From: Prorocentrum cordatum
Taxonomy: Eukaryota; Sar; Dinophyceae; Prorocentrales; Prorocentraceae
Reading direction: 5' to 3'
DNA: 64,000 nt
Assembly: GCA_963575745.1 (NCBI GenBank)
Contig: CAUYUJ010014330.1
Location: 231,116 to 295,115 of the forward strand
This document shows, piece after piece, positions 1 through 11,145 of the stretch (position 1 is its first letter; each line of letters begins with the position of its first letter). A program made the translations under genes and the position numbers. Below the pieces are notes generated by a model that saw only the letters and a list, made by a program, of their open reading frames with translations, was not told the DNA's origin and did no database searches.

Positions 1-1750
1 ACAGGGGGGCGGCCAAGAGGCGATGTCGCAGGAGGGAGCCAGACGGCCCAACATGGTTCCAGGAGGCTCTCGATCGAATGCTGCGTTTTTCCAACGGTTG
101 CCAGTGCGTTGCGTACACGCTCTGTCATGTATTTGTGAGTACGGGCTCCTATCGATGCCTATTTCCCCACGCGTGCTGTGCACTTACCCGAGGGAGAAAT
201 TTGCGGGGCAACAGCGCGGACACCTTGAATCCCCGTTTAGGGTAGATCCCATTCCGTGATGTTCCGACGCCGGTTGCTAAAACGTCCGCGTTCTCCATGG
301 ATCCGAAGAAGCCCTGCGAGACGGCCCCAGAGGCAACAAGAGAGCCCCAAGACGCCCCGCATAAGGCTCGAAGAGCTCAGGATCGCCCATGGCGGCCGCC
401 AATGCGTTCCCAAGATGCTCTCAGGGGTCGCATTGTCTTTCAGGTTTAGAGAGTTGCGCTTCGTCCAGCGACCACGGGGAAACATGTTTTCAGGGAGGGA
501 GGGGAGATCGAACATGACCCACGCACCCCTCGACATGCCGGGCCCCAGTCGCGTCTCGCCGACGTGTTTTGGGTGGAGGTGGGGCAAGGTGGGAGGGAGG
601 TGTCGGCATGGAACCTCTCAGAACGATCGTCTTGCGGTCGGTCCTGGGAGGGCCCTCGGGCCCGTCAGAGGCCCCAAGGGCGCACCAAGAGTCCCCAAGG
701 TGCAGCCTCAGAGCTACCAGAGACTGTCCTAAGAGGACCCCGGGAGAGCCCCGAGGGTCAAGGCGCCGACATCGCAGAGCGGCTCTCGTTCGGAGAACGC
801 TAGGATTCAAGGGCATAAAAAGCGCCCCTGCCCTGGTTTACGAGGCGCTGTGCGCTGAAACTCACAGGGTAAACCCTGCGTGATGTGCCGCGTCCTGGCG
901 GCTCTAGGCTTTGGGGGTTCCTGGGAGGTTTACAGACCATGCACTTGTGAACCCAGGGTAAGGTCGTTTTTCCATCTCTCAAACGATGGGCCCGGAGTGA
1001 TCTGGAGAAGTTCGTTCCAGGTTTCGAGGTAAATTTCCTGTGGATTTGTTTGGGGGGCCAGGAGCGAAGACCAGCAAAACATCCGCGCGAAGTTCACTTC
1101 GTTTTTCGTTCGCCGTTTCGGGCAGAAATCCATGCAGAAATCCACGCATCAATCCGCTGCAGCACGTCTGCAAGGCAGGTGCAACGACAAGGGTTTCAGA
1201 ACGCTTCTAAGAGGCCCTGGCGACGACCTAATATTCATTCACAACGGGCGAGCCCAATGCAGCTCCAAAAGTCAAATTGCGTCGGTTTCTCAAACGTCCA
1301 GTAAACTTTCTGCAAGCAGCCGTAAAGCGTTCCTCGTCATTCCTTCAGACTCGTGATGTGATGTACGTTTGTGGGGACTTGGCCCAGTTTTGGTCATGCA
1401 CGGTTTTCTCCATGGCACTTCCGATGCGAATGTGTTCGGATAGAACCTCCGCGCGCGAGAAGAGCGCGCATCGATTGGTTTCGGTGTAGAGACCTGGGCG
1501 TGTCGCGATGGGGGGCGATGAATGCGGGGGGGAGGCCGAGGGCTGCAGGGAATGGACCCGAAAGGGGCCCCCTGCGGCCCCGAAGGTGCACGAAAGGTGC
1601 ACCGTTCGTCGCCCCCCTCGGTTCGTTGCCCCCCTCGCGTTGGGCGGAGTCCGCAGATGCTGGCCGGTCGCGTGCTCGTCGCGACGTCCGGAGATCTCGG
1701 GAGCAGCAGCAGGGAGACTCAAGCAGTGGCGAAGCGTCCTGGCGTCTCTA
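1..1750. other. GC-rich intergenic DNA without a supported gene
   Basis: No open frame here has a recognisable domain or a credible start. About 310-780 shows loose repetition of a GGCCCCAAGAG-like motif, which recurs near 20880-21115 and, on the opposite strand, at 26330-26890. I read it as an old dispersed minisatellite. The rest looks unique and unstructured. Confidence 0.5.
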
Positions 1751-1754
1751 TAGG

Positions 1755-1950
1755 CCTACCAAACCATGTTCCAAGAACGTTTGGTGGTTTCCACGGAATG
1801 TTCTTATAACATTTCTGGCTGGGGCTGTCTTGTCTTAACTCATCGTATTGCGTTCTGAGAGCACTGTTTTGTGCTTCGGACATTATCGGGTTCTAGGAGC
1901 ATGTCGTGGTGAGCCTATAGGGATGCTGGGACGGTCGGTCCCGGCTCAAG
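1755..1950 (+). repeat. Dispersed repeat family F, copy 1
   Basis: About 190 bp that recurs at 32770-32915 and 51330-51525. Shared landmarks in order are a GTTCTNAGAACAT-like block, CTTGTNTTAACNCATCG, a second TTCTAAGAACAT-like block, then GTGGTAGGCCTAT and GGACGGTCGGTCCC. The last motif is itself palindromic. Three diverged copies in 64 kb mark it as a mobile or formerly mobile short repeat. No protein is encoded. Confidence 0.65.
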
Positions 1951-2403
1951 AGACGGCAATCCGAGGTGTGCCAGGTGAGGCAGTGGCAGCTCCGCCGCCC
2001 AGCCCAAAAGTCCTGCCAGAAGCGGTCCCCGGGGCCCGTCCCGAGCCCATCCTTCGGGGCGGAGCTGGCCGAGAGGCCTCCCGGAGGTCCCCAGAAGAGC
2101 AGGCCGAGCGCCGCCAGGAAGTGGCGCCGCTGTCTCGACGGGCCACCGTCCGTCCGGGGGCGGGAGGCAGCAGCAGCAGGAGGGAAAGACCGGGCGGGCC
2201 CAGGGCAGATAAATCTCTCCCTGGCGTTACGGGCTTGTCCTTCTACGCACTGTCCACTTCTAAGTATTCGAAAGTTCTTTGTTTTTTGTGGGGCCAAGAT
2301 CCTTTCATTTCCAAGTGTACTATCCTGGGCCTCTTCCTGGCCACTAGGGGGCCAGGAACAATTAGAAACGAGCACAATTAGAAATGAACACGATTCGATA
2401 TGA

Positions 2404-2558
2404 ACGACGTGTGCAGGGGGAATATTCAAAGATAGTCAAAAACATAGTCTGGGGATTTGTTTTGGATTATTTGTTGACTATTTGGGGGTATTGTTTGACT
2501 ATTTTTGATTATTCGCCCACAATGCGCCTGTAGGGGGACATGCCCGACCTAACCCTAG
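2404..2558 (+). mobile_element. Short TIR element family A, copy 1 (5' end decayed)
   Basis: The 3' end reads CGCCTGTAGGGGGACATG then CCCGACCTAA, the inverse of the family's 5' end. The core holds ATAGTCTGGGGA and TTGACTATTT, present in other copies. The 5' terminus survives only as GTGCAGGGGGAATATTC. Non-coding; resembles a MITE (a short non-autonomous DNA transposon). Confidence 0.7.
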
Positions 2559-3224
2559 CGTGAGCGCTCTGGAACGATCGCTGTGCCCCATGCACCATCC
2601 AGAAACGCTGGTTCCCAGAGCTCCGCAGTTTGTGCCCAGACAGCCGATGTCTCGATCGTTTCAATACGGAGTCCCGAGGGTTCTGATGTTCCAACGCACT
2701 TTTAGCCTTGACCACCAGAAAGAATCTCGAGCATCAAGAAAAGTACCGAAATTCTAGGGTTTTCACGTGTCCGGCCCTCGGAGGCGACACTCGTTCGACA
2801 CGGTTGCGAGTCCTTTCTGGGTGTTCGAAATTCTTGCTGGGATGTGGTACTCAAGTGCGACGCGAGCAACCGAACCCAGGGGCAGGCTCTTCCGCCCGAG
2901 TCGGTTTGTGGACTGCCCCGTCTCCGGCGAGGACCCCCCGAGGCCGACAGAAACGGCCGAAAAGCCGTCCGTTGTTCTTTTGTCTGCCCACGGCGCGAGC
3001 GAGCACGTCGGGCCCCCCCCCCCGTCCGTTGTTGGCCCCGGCCCTGGCGTCGTCTGAAGCGCTTGGCCTTACCGTCGAGTTTGATCAGTGGGTCGACCTT
3101 GCCAAATCAAGGGTACCCTTGCGTCCTGTGCTTCGCGACCCATGCCCTCGACATTCTTATGGCAATGCGGCCCTCGGAAGGGTGTTGTGTCCTCTCGCGT
3201 GTCCTCTCCAATCCAGCTCGACTG

Positions 3225-3385
3225 TACGTCGGGCATGTCCCTGTACAGGGGGCATATCCAACAAAAGACAACACACAGTCTAGGGAGGATGTTTTCGATT
3301 GGGAGTTCGAGTATGTTTGCGAGTTGTTTGACAATGGTCTATTTTTCGTCGAAAATCCGCCTGCAGGAGGACAGGCCTGACCTAA
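3225..3385 (+). mobile_element. Short TIR element family A, copy 2
   Basis: A near-complete 161-bp copy. The left end (GTCGGGCATGTCCC, TGTACAGG) is inversely matched by the right end (CCGCCTGCAGGAGGAC, GGCCTGACCTAA). The core contains AGTCTAGGGAGGATG, a variant of the AGTCTGGGGACGA seen in other copies. Non-coding. Confidence 0.8.
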
Positions 3386-3386
3386 T

Positions 3387-3432
3387 GCTTGGCATCGCTC
3401 GGACGTGTGCACTTGTTAGCCGGCGAGGCCAG
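3387..3432 (+). repeat. Half copy of palindromic element E
   Basis: TTGGCATCGCTCGGACGTG followed by a GGCGAGG block matches the left half of the complete E copies at 20191 and 33291. It abuts element A on its left and foldback D on its right. Confidence 0.55.
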
Positions 3433-3454
3433 CGCCAGGGAATCGAATCAGAAA

Positions 3455-3612
3455 ACAAAAACATAAACATAAATGTTTGGCGCTCCGTGCGGATGTCTTG
3501 GATCCGCCCTGGGGCCCCCTCCCTGGCGGCGCCTTCGGCGCCGCCGCTGGCGCGCTCCGCGGATCCAAGAAATCCGCGCGGAGCGCCGAAAGCTTATGTT
3601 TATGGTCTTTCG
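3455..3612. mobile_element. Foldback element family D, copy 1
   Basis: Almost the whole stretch is an imperfect palindrome. The left arm begins CATAAACATAAATG and continues GGCGCTCCGTGCGGAT and CTTGGATCCGC. The right arm reads GCGGATCCAAGAAATCC, GCGCGGAGCGCC, then CTTATGTTTATG. The GC-rich centre is GGCGGCGCC-CGGCGCCGCC. Related copies are at 33478 (complete) and 25672 (partial). Confidence 0.75.
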
Positions 3613-3894
3613 TCTTCTTCCAGAGAAGCTAGACCATCTTGTCAGTAACGTACGACTCGAGAAAGACTGGACTCCGGTTTGAGCCGACTCTGGTTGGCGA
3701 GCGCGTTCCTGATTTTGACGGTCCAGTTTAAGTGGGACGTCTGCAGCGGGAGTTCGCGTCAAGTTTCAGACCGGGTCTCGTCATTTTCATGATGGCCCCG
3801 TCAGGCCAATTCGAGTCCTCCCGAGCCCGAGTCTTGCGTACATCCCGGATCTTGGGGCATCCGAGATCCTAGATTGAAGACAACCCCCCGAAAA

Positions 3895-4030
3895 ATAACG
3901 GAATGGACGTCCGAGCGATAGCGGGCAAATTGAGGAGCGCCTCTCGACCCCGGCCCGGATCTGAGAGATCCTCTTGAGGAAAACAAGACAAACGCACGTA
4001 ATGGACGTCCGAGCGATGGCGGGCAAGGAA
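3895..4030 (+). repeat. Two tandem E-type half sites
   Basis: ATGGACGTCCGAGCGAT followed by AGCGGGCAA (near 3903) and GGCGGGCAA (near 4001) occurs twice about 98 bp apart. It matches the right terminus of family E and recurs near 7134. The surrounding sequence also repeats (AGATCCT, CTGAGAGATCC). Confidence 0.5.
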
Positions 4031-4158
4031 GGAGCGCTGTCGGCTCCGTCGGGGAGACGTGAGACTCGCGCAAGCCGTACGCAAGACTCGAGGGAGGCTT
4101 GCGGAACACAGGGGAAGAAGCCTCCTCCTCCTCCTCTTCCTCCTCTTCCGCGAGAGCC

Positions 4159-5400
4159 TGCATGGACGAGTGCTGCTTCACAATGGGCATCAGTTGTGCG
4201 ACAATCCTTCTAGATCTGGAGAAGTTCTACGACAGCATCTCCATCACAAAGCTCTGCCAAGCTGGACTCAGGCAGGGCTTCCCCGCAGTCATCCTCGCGA
4301 TGGAACTACAGATATTTCTTGCCCCCAGGTACCTCAAGGAGCGCCAGTGGATCAGCAGGCCGATCAAGATCGAGAAGTCACTGGTGGCAGGATCTCCACA
4401 CGGCGGCAAATTAGCAAAGGTACTATTGGGCCCTATCCTCCAGAGGGCTCATGACAAGTACCAGTTCAACATCATGATGAAGACATTCGTGGACGACACG
4501 ATCATTCGCTGCGAGGGCACGGCCTACAACGTCGAGACCACATTGGTCCAAGCTGGCGCATCCATCGGCCACGACATGCAACACGAGGGCCTCACGATCA
4601 GCCCCAAGACGGTCGTTGTCGCCAGCACGAGCAGCATCGCCAACAAAGTGGCCCGAGCACTTCGGAGAAAGGGCATTCGGGCAACCTCAGCACTGGCCGC
4701 CACAGACTTGGGGGCCGACGTCGCTTCAGGACGGGCTCGCGCCAGGGCCACAGCACGAAGGAGAATGACGAAGGCTAGCAGACGGTCGGCAGCCATTCAC
4801 AGAATCAGGAGAATCGCCCGATTAAAGAGAGAATCGCAAGGTCTTTGGAGTACTGGTGCCTTGCCGTCTGGGACTTACTCACATCAGCATCACGGGCTCC
4901 CTGAATATGAAGTGCTGCGCCTCCGACGCCAAGCTGCTGCTGCCGCGTCTGGCGTGGGACCAGGAAGATGCTTGACGTCGGCGCTGGCCATCGAGTACGG
5001 GGACGACGACCCTGCCAAGCGCATCAGGCGTCAGCAGATCGCAGCGTGGCTGACCACGTGGCGCCAGTCCCCAGGCATCCACGACAGGATTCGGCAATCC
5101 TGGGACAAGATCCTCGACCGCATACGAAAGGCTGGCCAACGCAAGTGGAGGATCGTCCGTGGCCCAGTGGGGGCAACTATTGCCGCCCTCCTCGAGATCA
5201 ACTGGGACCCGATCGCGGCGACCCAGTGGGACACGGACGCAGGTAAGAGCTGGCTCATTCCTGCAAGAGAAGACGAGGACTCCAAGAAGTTGAATGCGGA
5301 CTACACGGAGATCTTCAACGACATCAACAGCTCAGTGGACAGAGTTCTCTGGACTCGGGCTTCGAAGCACGAAGCAGGTGACGACCTACACAGTGGAGGT
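4159..5400 (+). pseudogene. LINE reverse transcriptase domain and linker
   Basis: RNA-directed DNA polymerase part of the LINE. ILLDLEKFYDSIS (about 4203-4242) is RT motif 2/A with its aspartate. SLVAGSPHGGKLAKVLL (4378-4428) matches the SPxxG region of motif B. FVDD at 4486-4497 is the catalytic motif C, with Phe-Val where many RTs have Tyr-Ala or Tyr-Val. A basic helical linker follows, as in LINE thumb regions. The catalytic residues are intact, but the start is missing and the frame shifts downstream, so the copy cannot make a full protein. The N-terminal serine run of this frame comes from a local TCC repeat and is not part of the domain. Confidence 0.85.
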
Positions 5401-5474
5401 GACTTCAGCACGATCAAGCAGGAGAACCGCCGACTCGCCAGGAGGGACAGCACAGCGAGATTGCACTCAACACG

Positions 5475-6270
5475 GTGGTCACGACAGGTGGTCAGTGGAC
5501 ACGTACGCGAATGTTGGCCGCAGGATACGAGGTATCCCCCACATGCCCGAGGTGGGGAGAACAGGATGAGTCGCTTTTCCACAGAATATGGACATGTGCG
5601 GCCAACTGCAACCACGACGACTACACGGACAGCGAATTCCTCACCGCACAGGCGTTCGTCAACTACGAGGCCTCTCCGTCCCTCTGGCTTCGAGGCGTTC
5701 CTGCGGCTGCCGACACCATGCCAGTCTTCGACGAGGCCCCACCCATCACGAGCAGTTTCGGAGAGAAGTCGACAATCCCACGTGATGAGGAGGGGTTCGC
5801 TGAGATTTTTGGAGATGGGTCGGGCGGTGAGCATAGCAGTGACTGGCGTCGCAGACGCGCTGGTTTCGGATTTGTTTCCCTTTTCCTCTGGCAGCCTGGA
5901 CCCGATGTTCGGCTTTTCGTCTTCCCTTGGTGGGAGGGTCCAGACGGTCCCGAGGGCCGAGCTCTCTGCCTGTCTCGCCGCCCTAGAACAGATCCCAGGG
6001 AACATCCGATATATGACGGACCACCTGGCCCTGGCCCAGGCCTGGTCCAAAGGAGTCCCGCTCCTCCTCGCTTCTTCGACCCCTCCTGCGAACCTCGACC
6101 TTTGGACCAGGATCCTGGAGGCAGCTGGAGACGGAGTAATTCGTGTGATTTGGATCCCTGCCCATGTCGAGGCTAGGGAGGTGAATTCCGAGGAAGCGTT
6201 TCGATATGCTGTTGGCAATGCGTGTGCCGACGCACTCGCGGGCCTAGGCGCCCAAGCGAGCAGGCGCTGC
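5475..6270 (+). pseudogene. LINE Cys/His linker and RNase H domain (frameshifted)
   Basis: Frame 3 first encodes CPRWGEQDESLFHRIWTC (about 5540-5595), like the CPxCG...LxHxxWxC motif before RNase H in this element type. Then comes the first RNase H strand, FGDGSGG, with catalytic Asp (about 5810). Near 5870-5890 the reading moves to frame 1. There GGRVQTVPRAELSA supplies the Glu (about 5950), YMTDHLALAQAW the second Asp (about 6012), and NACADALAG the last Asp (about 6220). All four catalytic acids are present, but split by a frameshift. RNase H would remove template RNA during retrotransposition. Confidence 0.85.
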
Positions 6271-6419
6271 GGCCTCACGAATCCCGACACCGACCGCCGC
6301 GATGCCGAGGCTGCCCTGGTCAGACGTCGGGCTCGGAGAGCTCTGGTTGCGAGCATCCTGGCCGATCCGTGGACCGCGTCTCGACCCGAGGCCCCAGGGG
6401 TCCTGCGGCTTCCCATCCT

Positions 6420-6831
6420 GACCAGGTGTCTTCGGGCCAGCGAGCATCAGTGGCGGAAGGTGGGTTCTAAGTTTTTCTGTTTGGTTTGCTCCCAGTTCGA
6501 GACCAGGGAGTCCATCCGCTCTGGGAGCCTCTCGCGGTGTTGCCCCAAGCCCCGTGGCCAGGGCATCTCACCGCTCCACGGCCCACAGACTGTCGCGGGG
6601 AAGTTGCTGTGCGCGAGCCACAAGCTTTTCTTCTGGGGCCGTTTTGGTTTAACGTTTTGCACTGTGTGTGGCAAGACCGCCACGTCCGACCCAAGGTGGT
6701 TGGTGGAAAGATGCAGGGCCTCCCCCAAGGGTGCGCAAAATCTCGCGAGGATCGCCCGAGGTTTATACCCGCACGTGGGGGGGCCCCCGCAGCACGTCCG
6801 TGAGGCAGAGATCTCACAATTCGCTTACTAA
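6420..6831 (+). pseudogene. LINE C-terminal CxxC region
   Basis: In frame 1 after RNase H the translation has a Trp-rich segment, FFCLVC (about 6475) and FCTVCG (about 6655), each a CxxC pair, then a Trp and Cys about 15 residues on. Such zinc-ribbon-like tails follow RNase H in LINEs of this type. The stop is at 6829. Confidence 0.6.
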
Positions 6832-6989
6832 CTCGTCTGGTTTTGCCCAGTTTCGAGGGCCCCGCTGGTGGCGTACATGGCAAAGTGATGCGACGCCCCT
6901 CGGGAGGCCGAGAAAAGATCACGAGCGCCATCCAGCGGGGTCCTGATTATAATAGGCGTCGACTGTCGTTGTCGCCCGTCATGCATAGT

Positions 6990-7712
6990 CCTGCATAGTC
7001 CTCCTCCTCCTCCTCTTCCTCCTCTTCCTCCTCCTCCTGTTCCTCCTGAGGGGAGGACACGCACTGGGGGGGCGATCAATGGGAGGCAGCGAGGGCTGCA
7101 GAGAAGGAGCCCTTTGGGGAGGGGAGGGGAACGAACGTCCGAGCGATGGCGGACAAGGGAGGAGCGCCGCTCGGCCCCCGGCCCGCGCCGCGGAGGAGCG
7201 CGAGGAGCGGGCGCGCGGGGCTGCCGACGCCGCCGCGCGCGCACTGGACCTGGAACGCATCAAGGGCGAGGAGGCAGCGGGCCCTCCTCCTCTTGATCTT
7301 CGACCTCCTCCTCCTCCTCCGCTCTCCTCCCCGTTCTCCCTCCTCCTCCTCCTCCTCCCCTCCCTTCTCCTCCCTTCCCTCCTCCTCCTCCTCCTCCGCC
7401 TCCTCCTCCTCCCCCTCCTCCTCCTCCGCCTCCTCCCCCCCTCCACCTACCCCTCCTCCTCCTCCTCCTCCTCCTCCTCCTCCTCCTACTCCTCTCCTCC
7501 TCCTCCTCCTCCTCCTCCTCCTCCTCCTCCTCCCTACTCCTACTCCTGCTCTCCTCCTCCTCCTCCTCCTCCTCCTCTTCTTCCCCTTCCTCCTTTTCCT
7601 CCTCCTCCTCCTCCTCCTCCTCCTCCTCTTCCTCGTCCTCCTCCTTCTCCTCCTCCTCTTCCTCCTCTTCCTCCTCCTCCTTCTCCTCCTCCCCCTCCTT
7701 TTCCTCCTCCGT
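6990..7712. repeat. CTC/CCT microsatellite tract
   Basis: Interrupted (CTC)n on the plus strand, nearly continuous from 7270 to 7710. Every frame of it translates as poly-Pro, poly-Ser, poly-Leu or, in reverse, poly-Glu, so the long open frames here are not evidence of genes. An E-type motif (ACGTCCGAGCGATGG) sits at about 7133. Confidence 0.9.
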
Positions 7713-7740
7713 AATTAGCCTATTTGGCTCTAGGCTGCGG

Positions 7741-9420
7741 ATGTGCCCTCGAGGCGAAGCGAGGGCGCGCATGGCGGCGGCCCGGGTTGCTGCCGGCACC
7801 AGCGTGCACTTCACGGCGGTGTTGGAGGGCATCCTCGGTGCTCGCATTCGCCGCGGGCCGCAGGAGTGGCTGCTACGCCTCGCGGCGGAGGAGGCGGCGA
7901 AAGCGGCCGTCAGCAGCGGTGGTGGTCCCTGCCAGGCCTGCGACACCTTGAGGTCGTTCGAGGACACGCTCGTCCAGGTGGGGAAGCTCGTGGACAAGCA
8001 GGGCAAGGCCAGCACGGAGGAAGTGCGCGTGGCCTTCCGCCAGTTCCAGGAGGACGAGTTGGCAAAAGCGTGATCGCAGTTCCGTGCGAGCCGCAAGGGT
8101 GTTGCGCACCCCACGGAGCGGGGTGGCCGAGCGCGACTTGGCGGCCCTTGCTGCGCAGATGCACCCGCTCGACGAGCCGGCAACCATCTCAGCGCAGACG
8201 GAGGACCTGCTCGAAGAGCTGGAGATGTTCGGCGAGGGCGTTGAGTCCGAGGAGTCCACGCCCAACGACGGTGAGCTGGAGAACTGCGCGAAGACCTGCT
8301 GGCATGGCGTTGAGTCCGAGGAGCCTGCGCCCGCCGTTGACGGCCACGTGGGCGTTGAGGAGGAGCTGGAGGACGTCGAGAAGTCCTGGGACCAGCTCGG
8401 CATGTGCATCGAGGTGAACACGCACGAGACCAGCGACAAGGAGGCATACTTGGAGTATCCCTGAGAGGAGGCCCAGGCCAGGCTCCTCGACGCGCAGTTC
8501 AACCAACGCCAGGACCTGGCCATCGCCCGGGGCCCGGCGGAGGAGCTCCTGGAGGCCCGAGCCTCTGTCTGGGAGGCCAAGCGCAGCGCAGTGCCGACAG
8601 AGCAGAAGGGCGAGTTCGCCAACGGGGGCACAGTAGCGGCACTGGAGTGCGGTCGGAAGCGCTGCGGCGGCCGCCCGACGGCCCCGTGCTGTGAAGGTCC
8701 CTATCAGAAGACTGGCGAGGAGCGCAAGGATGGCCAGGACGTGGACGAGGCGGGCTTCGACTCCGGGAAGAAGACGGCTGCGCCCCGCTCGCGTTGGGCG
8801 GATGACCTGCGCGCGTCCATCTCCCTCGCCGTGAACGGCAAGTCCGAGGACGTCGTCGGCGCTTTTAACGCCGAGTTCGCGCAGGAGGCACTCGTTGACG
8901 AGGAGCCCCGCGCGCAGCATGACCAGGACGCGGGCCCCGAGGGCACCGAGACGGAGGTCCCGCGGCGGCAGGCGCCAATGCGGCGCCGCGCGCGCCATCA
9001 GGGCCGCAATGGCCGCAGGAGTTGTCGCCCTCCTGCGAGCGCCGCTTTCGCCAAGGCGCCCGTGGAGGCAATCGAGCAGTTCGAAGAGGAGGAGGAGGAG
9101 GAGGAGGAGGAGGAGGAGGAGGAGGGCGACGTCGACCTCGACGACGATGATCAGGCCCTCTTCGACGCGGAGCTCGCGGCCCTCCGCAGCGAGCACGACC
9201 TCGAGATGCAGAGCATCGTGGCCCAGTGCCGCGCTGCCGCCGAGAGCTGCGGGATCAAGCTCAAGGGCAGCAAGCCGATCAGCCTGCCCGCGAAGAGCAA
9301 CGGCATCGTCCTGCCGCCCCACGCGGACGGCATCAAGAGCAAGCTCAGGGGCAGCACGCAGATCAGCCTGCCGCGGGGAGCTACAACAGCGAGGCCCTCG
9401 CGAATATTGCCAAGGAGTGA
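7741..9420 (+). pseudogene. Coding-like stretch, acidic helical protein, interrupted
   Basis: Not recognised. Frame 1 (7741-8073) gives an Ala-rich helical segment ending QEDELAKA. Frame 2 takes over about 8084 and runs to a TGA at 8462. The same frame continues past this stop with helical sequence (EEAQARLLDAQFNQRQ and on), then an acidic region with a pure Glu run from a GAG repeat (9076-9123). It then passes a low-complexity repeat of KGSKPISLP and RGSTQISLP. A frame change near 9380 would allow the ending NIAKE before the TGA at 9418. The amphipathic, charge-patterned translation is unlike the flanking CTC tracts and suggests a real coding ancestry. It could be exons of a gene with unseen introns or a pseudogene. 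Confidence 0.4.
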
Positions 9421-9456
9421 TGGGCGTAGGCGGGTCACTGCGCCCCTAGGGCTCTA

Positions 9457-9762
9457 CTCCTACACCTCCCTTTCCTCCTCCCACTCCTGCTCCTGCCCCT
9501 CTCCCCCCCCTTTCCCCCTCCTCCCTCTTCCTCCCCCTCCCCCCAGTGGCCCTGCTCCTCCTCCTTCCTCCTCCTCCCCCTCCTTCTCCTCCTCCTGCTC
9601 CTCCTCCTCCTCCTCCTCCTCCTCCTCCTCCTCCTCCTCCTCCTCCTCCTCCTCCTCCTCCTCCTCCTCCTCCTCCTCTCCTCCTCCTTCTCCCCCTCCT
9701 ACTCCTGCAGTTTCTCCTCCTTCTCCTCCTCCTCCTCCTCATCCTCCTCCTCCTCCTGAGTC
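9457..9762. repeat. CTC/CCT microsatellite tract
   Basis: Includes about 90 bp of almost pure (CTC)n at 9590-9680. It follows directly on the coding-like stretch and makes its frame run open as poly-Ser/Pro. Confidence 0.9.
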
Positions 9763-10139
9763 CACGCGCCGCAACCAGCAAGATGCGATCAGGCGTGTCG
9801 AGTGGGGATTGGCGCCTCGTGCCCAACGTACCCCTGCAGCGCCGCCCCCGCAGGGGGGCTCCTCCTGCAGCCACGTGGCGCGTTGATCGACCATGTCGTG
9901 ATTCGCTGCCGTTCCGTGGTCGGCTGGTGGCACGGCGTCTTCTTCAGTGGCGACGACTCCTTCGCCGGCGGCAAGTTGGCATGCGTCGACGCGCCCCTGA
10001 CCCTCTTCCTCTGCGAGTGGGTCTTCCTCCACGCTCTCTTCAACCTTGCCCTCTCCGCCATCCGTGGCGTGAGGGCGCCTCGGGGTAGTCCGTCGGGCGC
10101 GCGCCAGCGCGGCCGGCGGGAGACGCTCGAGAGGCGTTT

Positions 10140-10300
10140 GCGCTCCTCGTCGTCGTCGTCCTCCTCCTCCTCCTCCTCCTCCTCCTCCTCCTCCTCCTCC
10201 TCCTCCTCCTCCTCCTCCTCCTCCTCCTCCTCCTCCTCCTCCTCCTTCCTCCTCCTCCTCCTCCTCCTCCTCCTCCCCCCCTTTTCCCCCCCTTCCCCCT
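10140..10300. repeat. (TCC)n microsatellite
   Basis: Starts as (GTC)n and becomes pure (TCC)n to about 10275, then a C/T-rich tail. Reverse translation gives poly-Glu, poly-Arg or poly-Gly. Confidence 0.9.
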
Positions 10301-11090
10301 CCTCCCCATCCCCCCCTGTCGAGACAGGGGTTCGACAGGGGTTCTGCGTCGATGACGAACTTTGCTTCTGCGCTGGGCCCAGTCGCGCGATGGGCCAAGT
10401 ATCAGATGGCCCCACAACTTGATCTGGAGCTCGCCGTGGCTGATGATTGTCTATTGTTTTAGCCTCACACGCCCTATCGTGGACCTCATGTTCCTTTTCT
10501 GAACAACAGTAGCAGCGAAGGGTTTTCAATGCTGCTCCCCCCCTCCCCCTTGGGCTTTCGGCTAGCGATGTAAATCGGCCCTCCCATCCGCGCCCCCCTC
10601 TCCAGCTCAGCCTGCGCGCGCAGAGAGAAGGAGGGGGGCGAGGAGGAGTAGGAGGGCGATGGGGGGAGGGGCAGGAGCAGGAGGGGAGGGGGGGGAGGAG
10701 GCCTGCCTGAGCGGTGGCCACCACGGGGGAACAATTAGTTTCCACGTGCGTTGGGGGGGGTCCAATCCGTCAATCAGAACGCTCAAGAGATACATGTTTT
10801 ACGATGGGGGGGTTCAAAGACTGCACCTGGTTAATTAATTGTTGCATGTTGGCCTGCTGGGATTTGATTTGGGAACGGGCTCACCGCCCTCGTGAAAGCC
10901 AAGGGCCATATACTCCAGAAGGGCAAGTTCGGGACGCGCGTTCTGCACCTAGGCTTCTGAGTGTGCCTCGTTGTTCTGAGTGTGCCCCGTTGTCCACGCA
11001 ACGGGCTTGAGAGGGGTATTAATCAAGTATTAACCGCAGGTCCGTCTTGCGTTTCCTCGTTTTCGTCCTCCCGACGACGATGCGTCCGCT
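10300..11090. other. Intergenic, no supported gene; GGGA-rich patch
   Basis: Contains a purine-rich (GGAGG, GGGGAGG) patch at about 10625-10705. Otherwise it looks unique. I see no coding signal or inverted-repeat element. Confidence 0.4.
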
Positions 11091-11092
11091 GA

Positions 11093-11145
11093 GTATATAG
11101 ATGTATGAATATATGTATATATGTATATATGTATATACATATATA
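11093..11145. repeat. (ATGTATAT)n-type microsatellite
   Basis: Alternating ATGTATATATGT blocks closing with a TATACATATATA palindrome. This is the most AT-rich spot in the window. Confidence 0.85.

Larger units (their letters stand above)
4150..6831 (+). mobile_element. Degenerate LINE-like (non-LTR) retrotransposon, 5'-truncated
   Basis: The order reverse transcriptase, linker with Cys/His pair, RNase H, C-terminal CxxC region is that of a LINE ORF2-type protein. No LTRs flank it. Coding runs in frame 1 up to about 5400, moves to frame 3 until about 5870-5890, and returns to frame 1 to the stop at 6829-6831, so at least two indels break it. The endonuclease expected upstream of the RT is missing, which fits 5' truncation. 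No clear poly-A tail or target duplication was found. RT-RNase H LINE fragments of this style are, to my knowledge, abundant in dinoflagellate genomes. Confidence 0.85.

Noticed and set aside
1371-2403. Several 145-178-aa overlapping frames
   Set aside because: Competing frames on both strands in GC-rich DNA, covering repeat F; none has a recognisable domain.
5301-6416. 371-aa minus-strand frame
   Set aside because: Antisense of the LINE RNase H region; no domain of its own.
7079-8447. Long plus and minus open frames of poly-Pro, Ser, Leu or Glu
   Set aside because: They are translations of the CTC/GGA tract; all six frames are open for the same reason. Similar frames at 9546-10745, 14645-16581, 17464-19449, 29758-31128, 36949-38429, 48793-50239 and 51453-52520 are rejected likewise.
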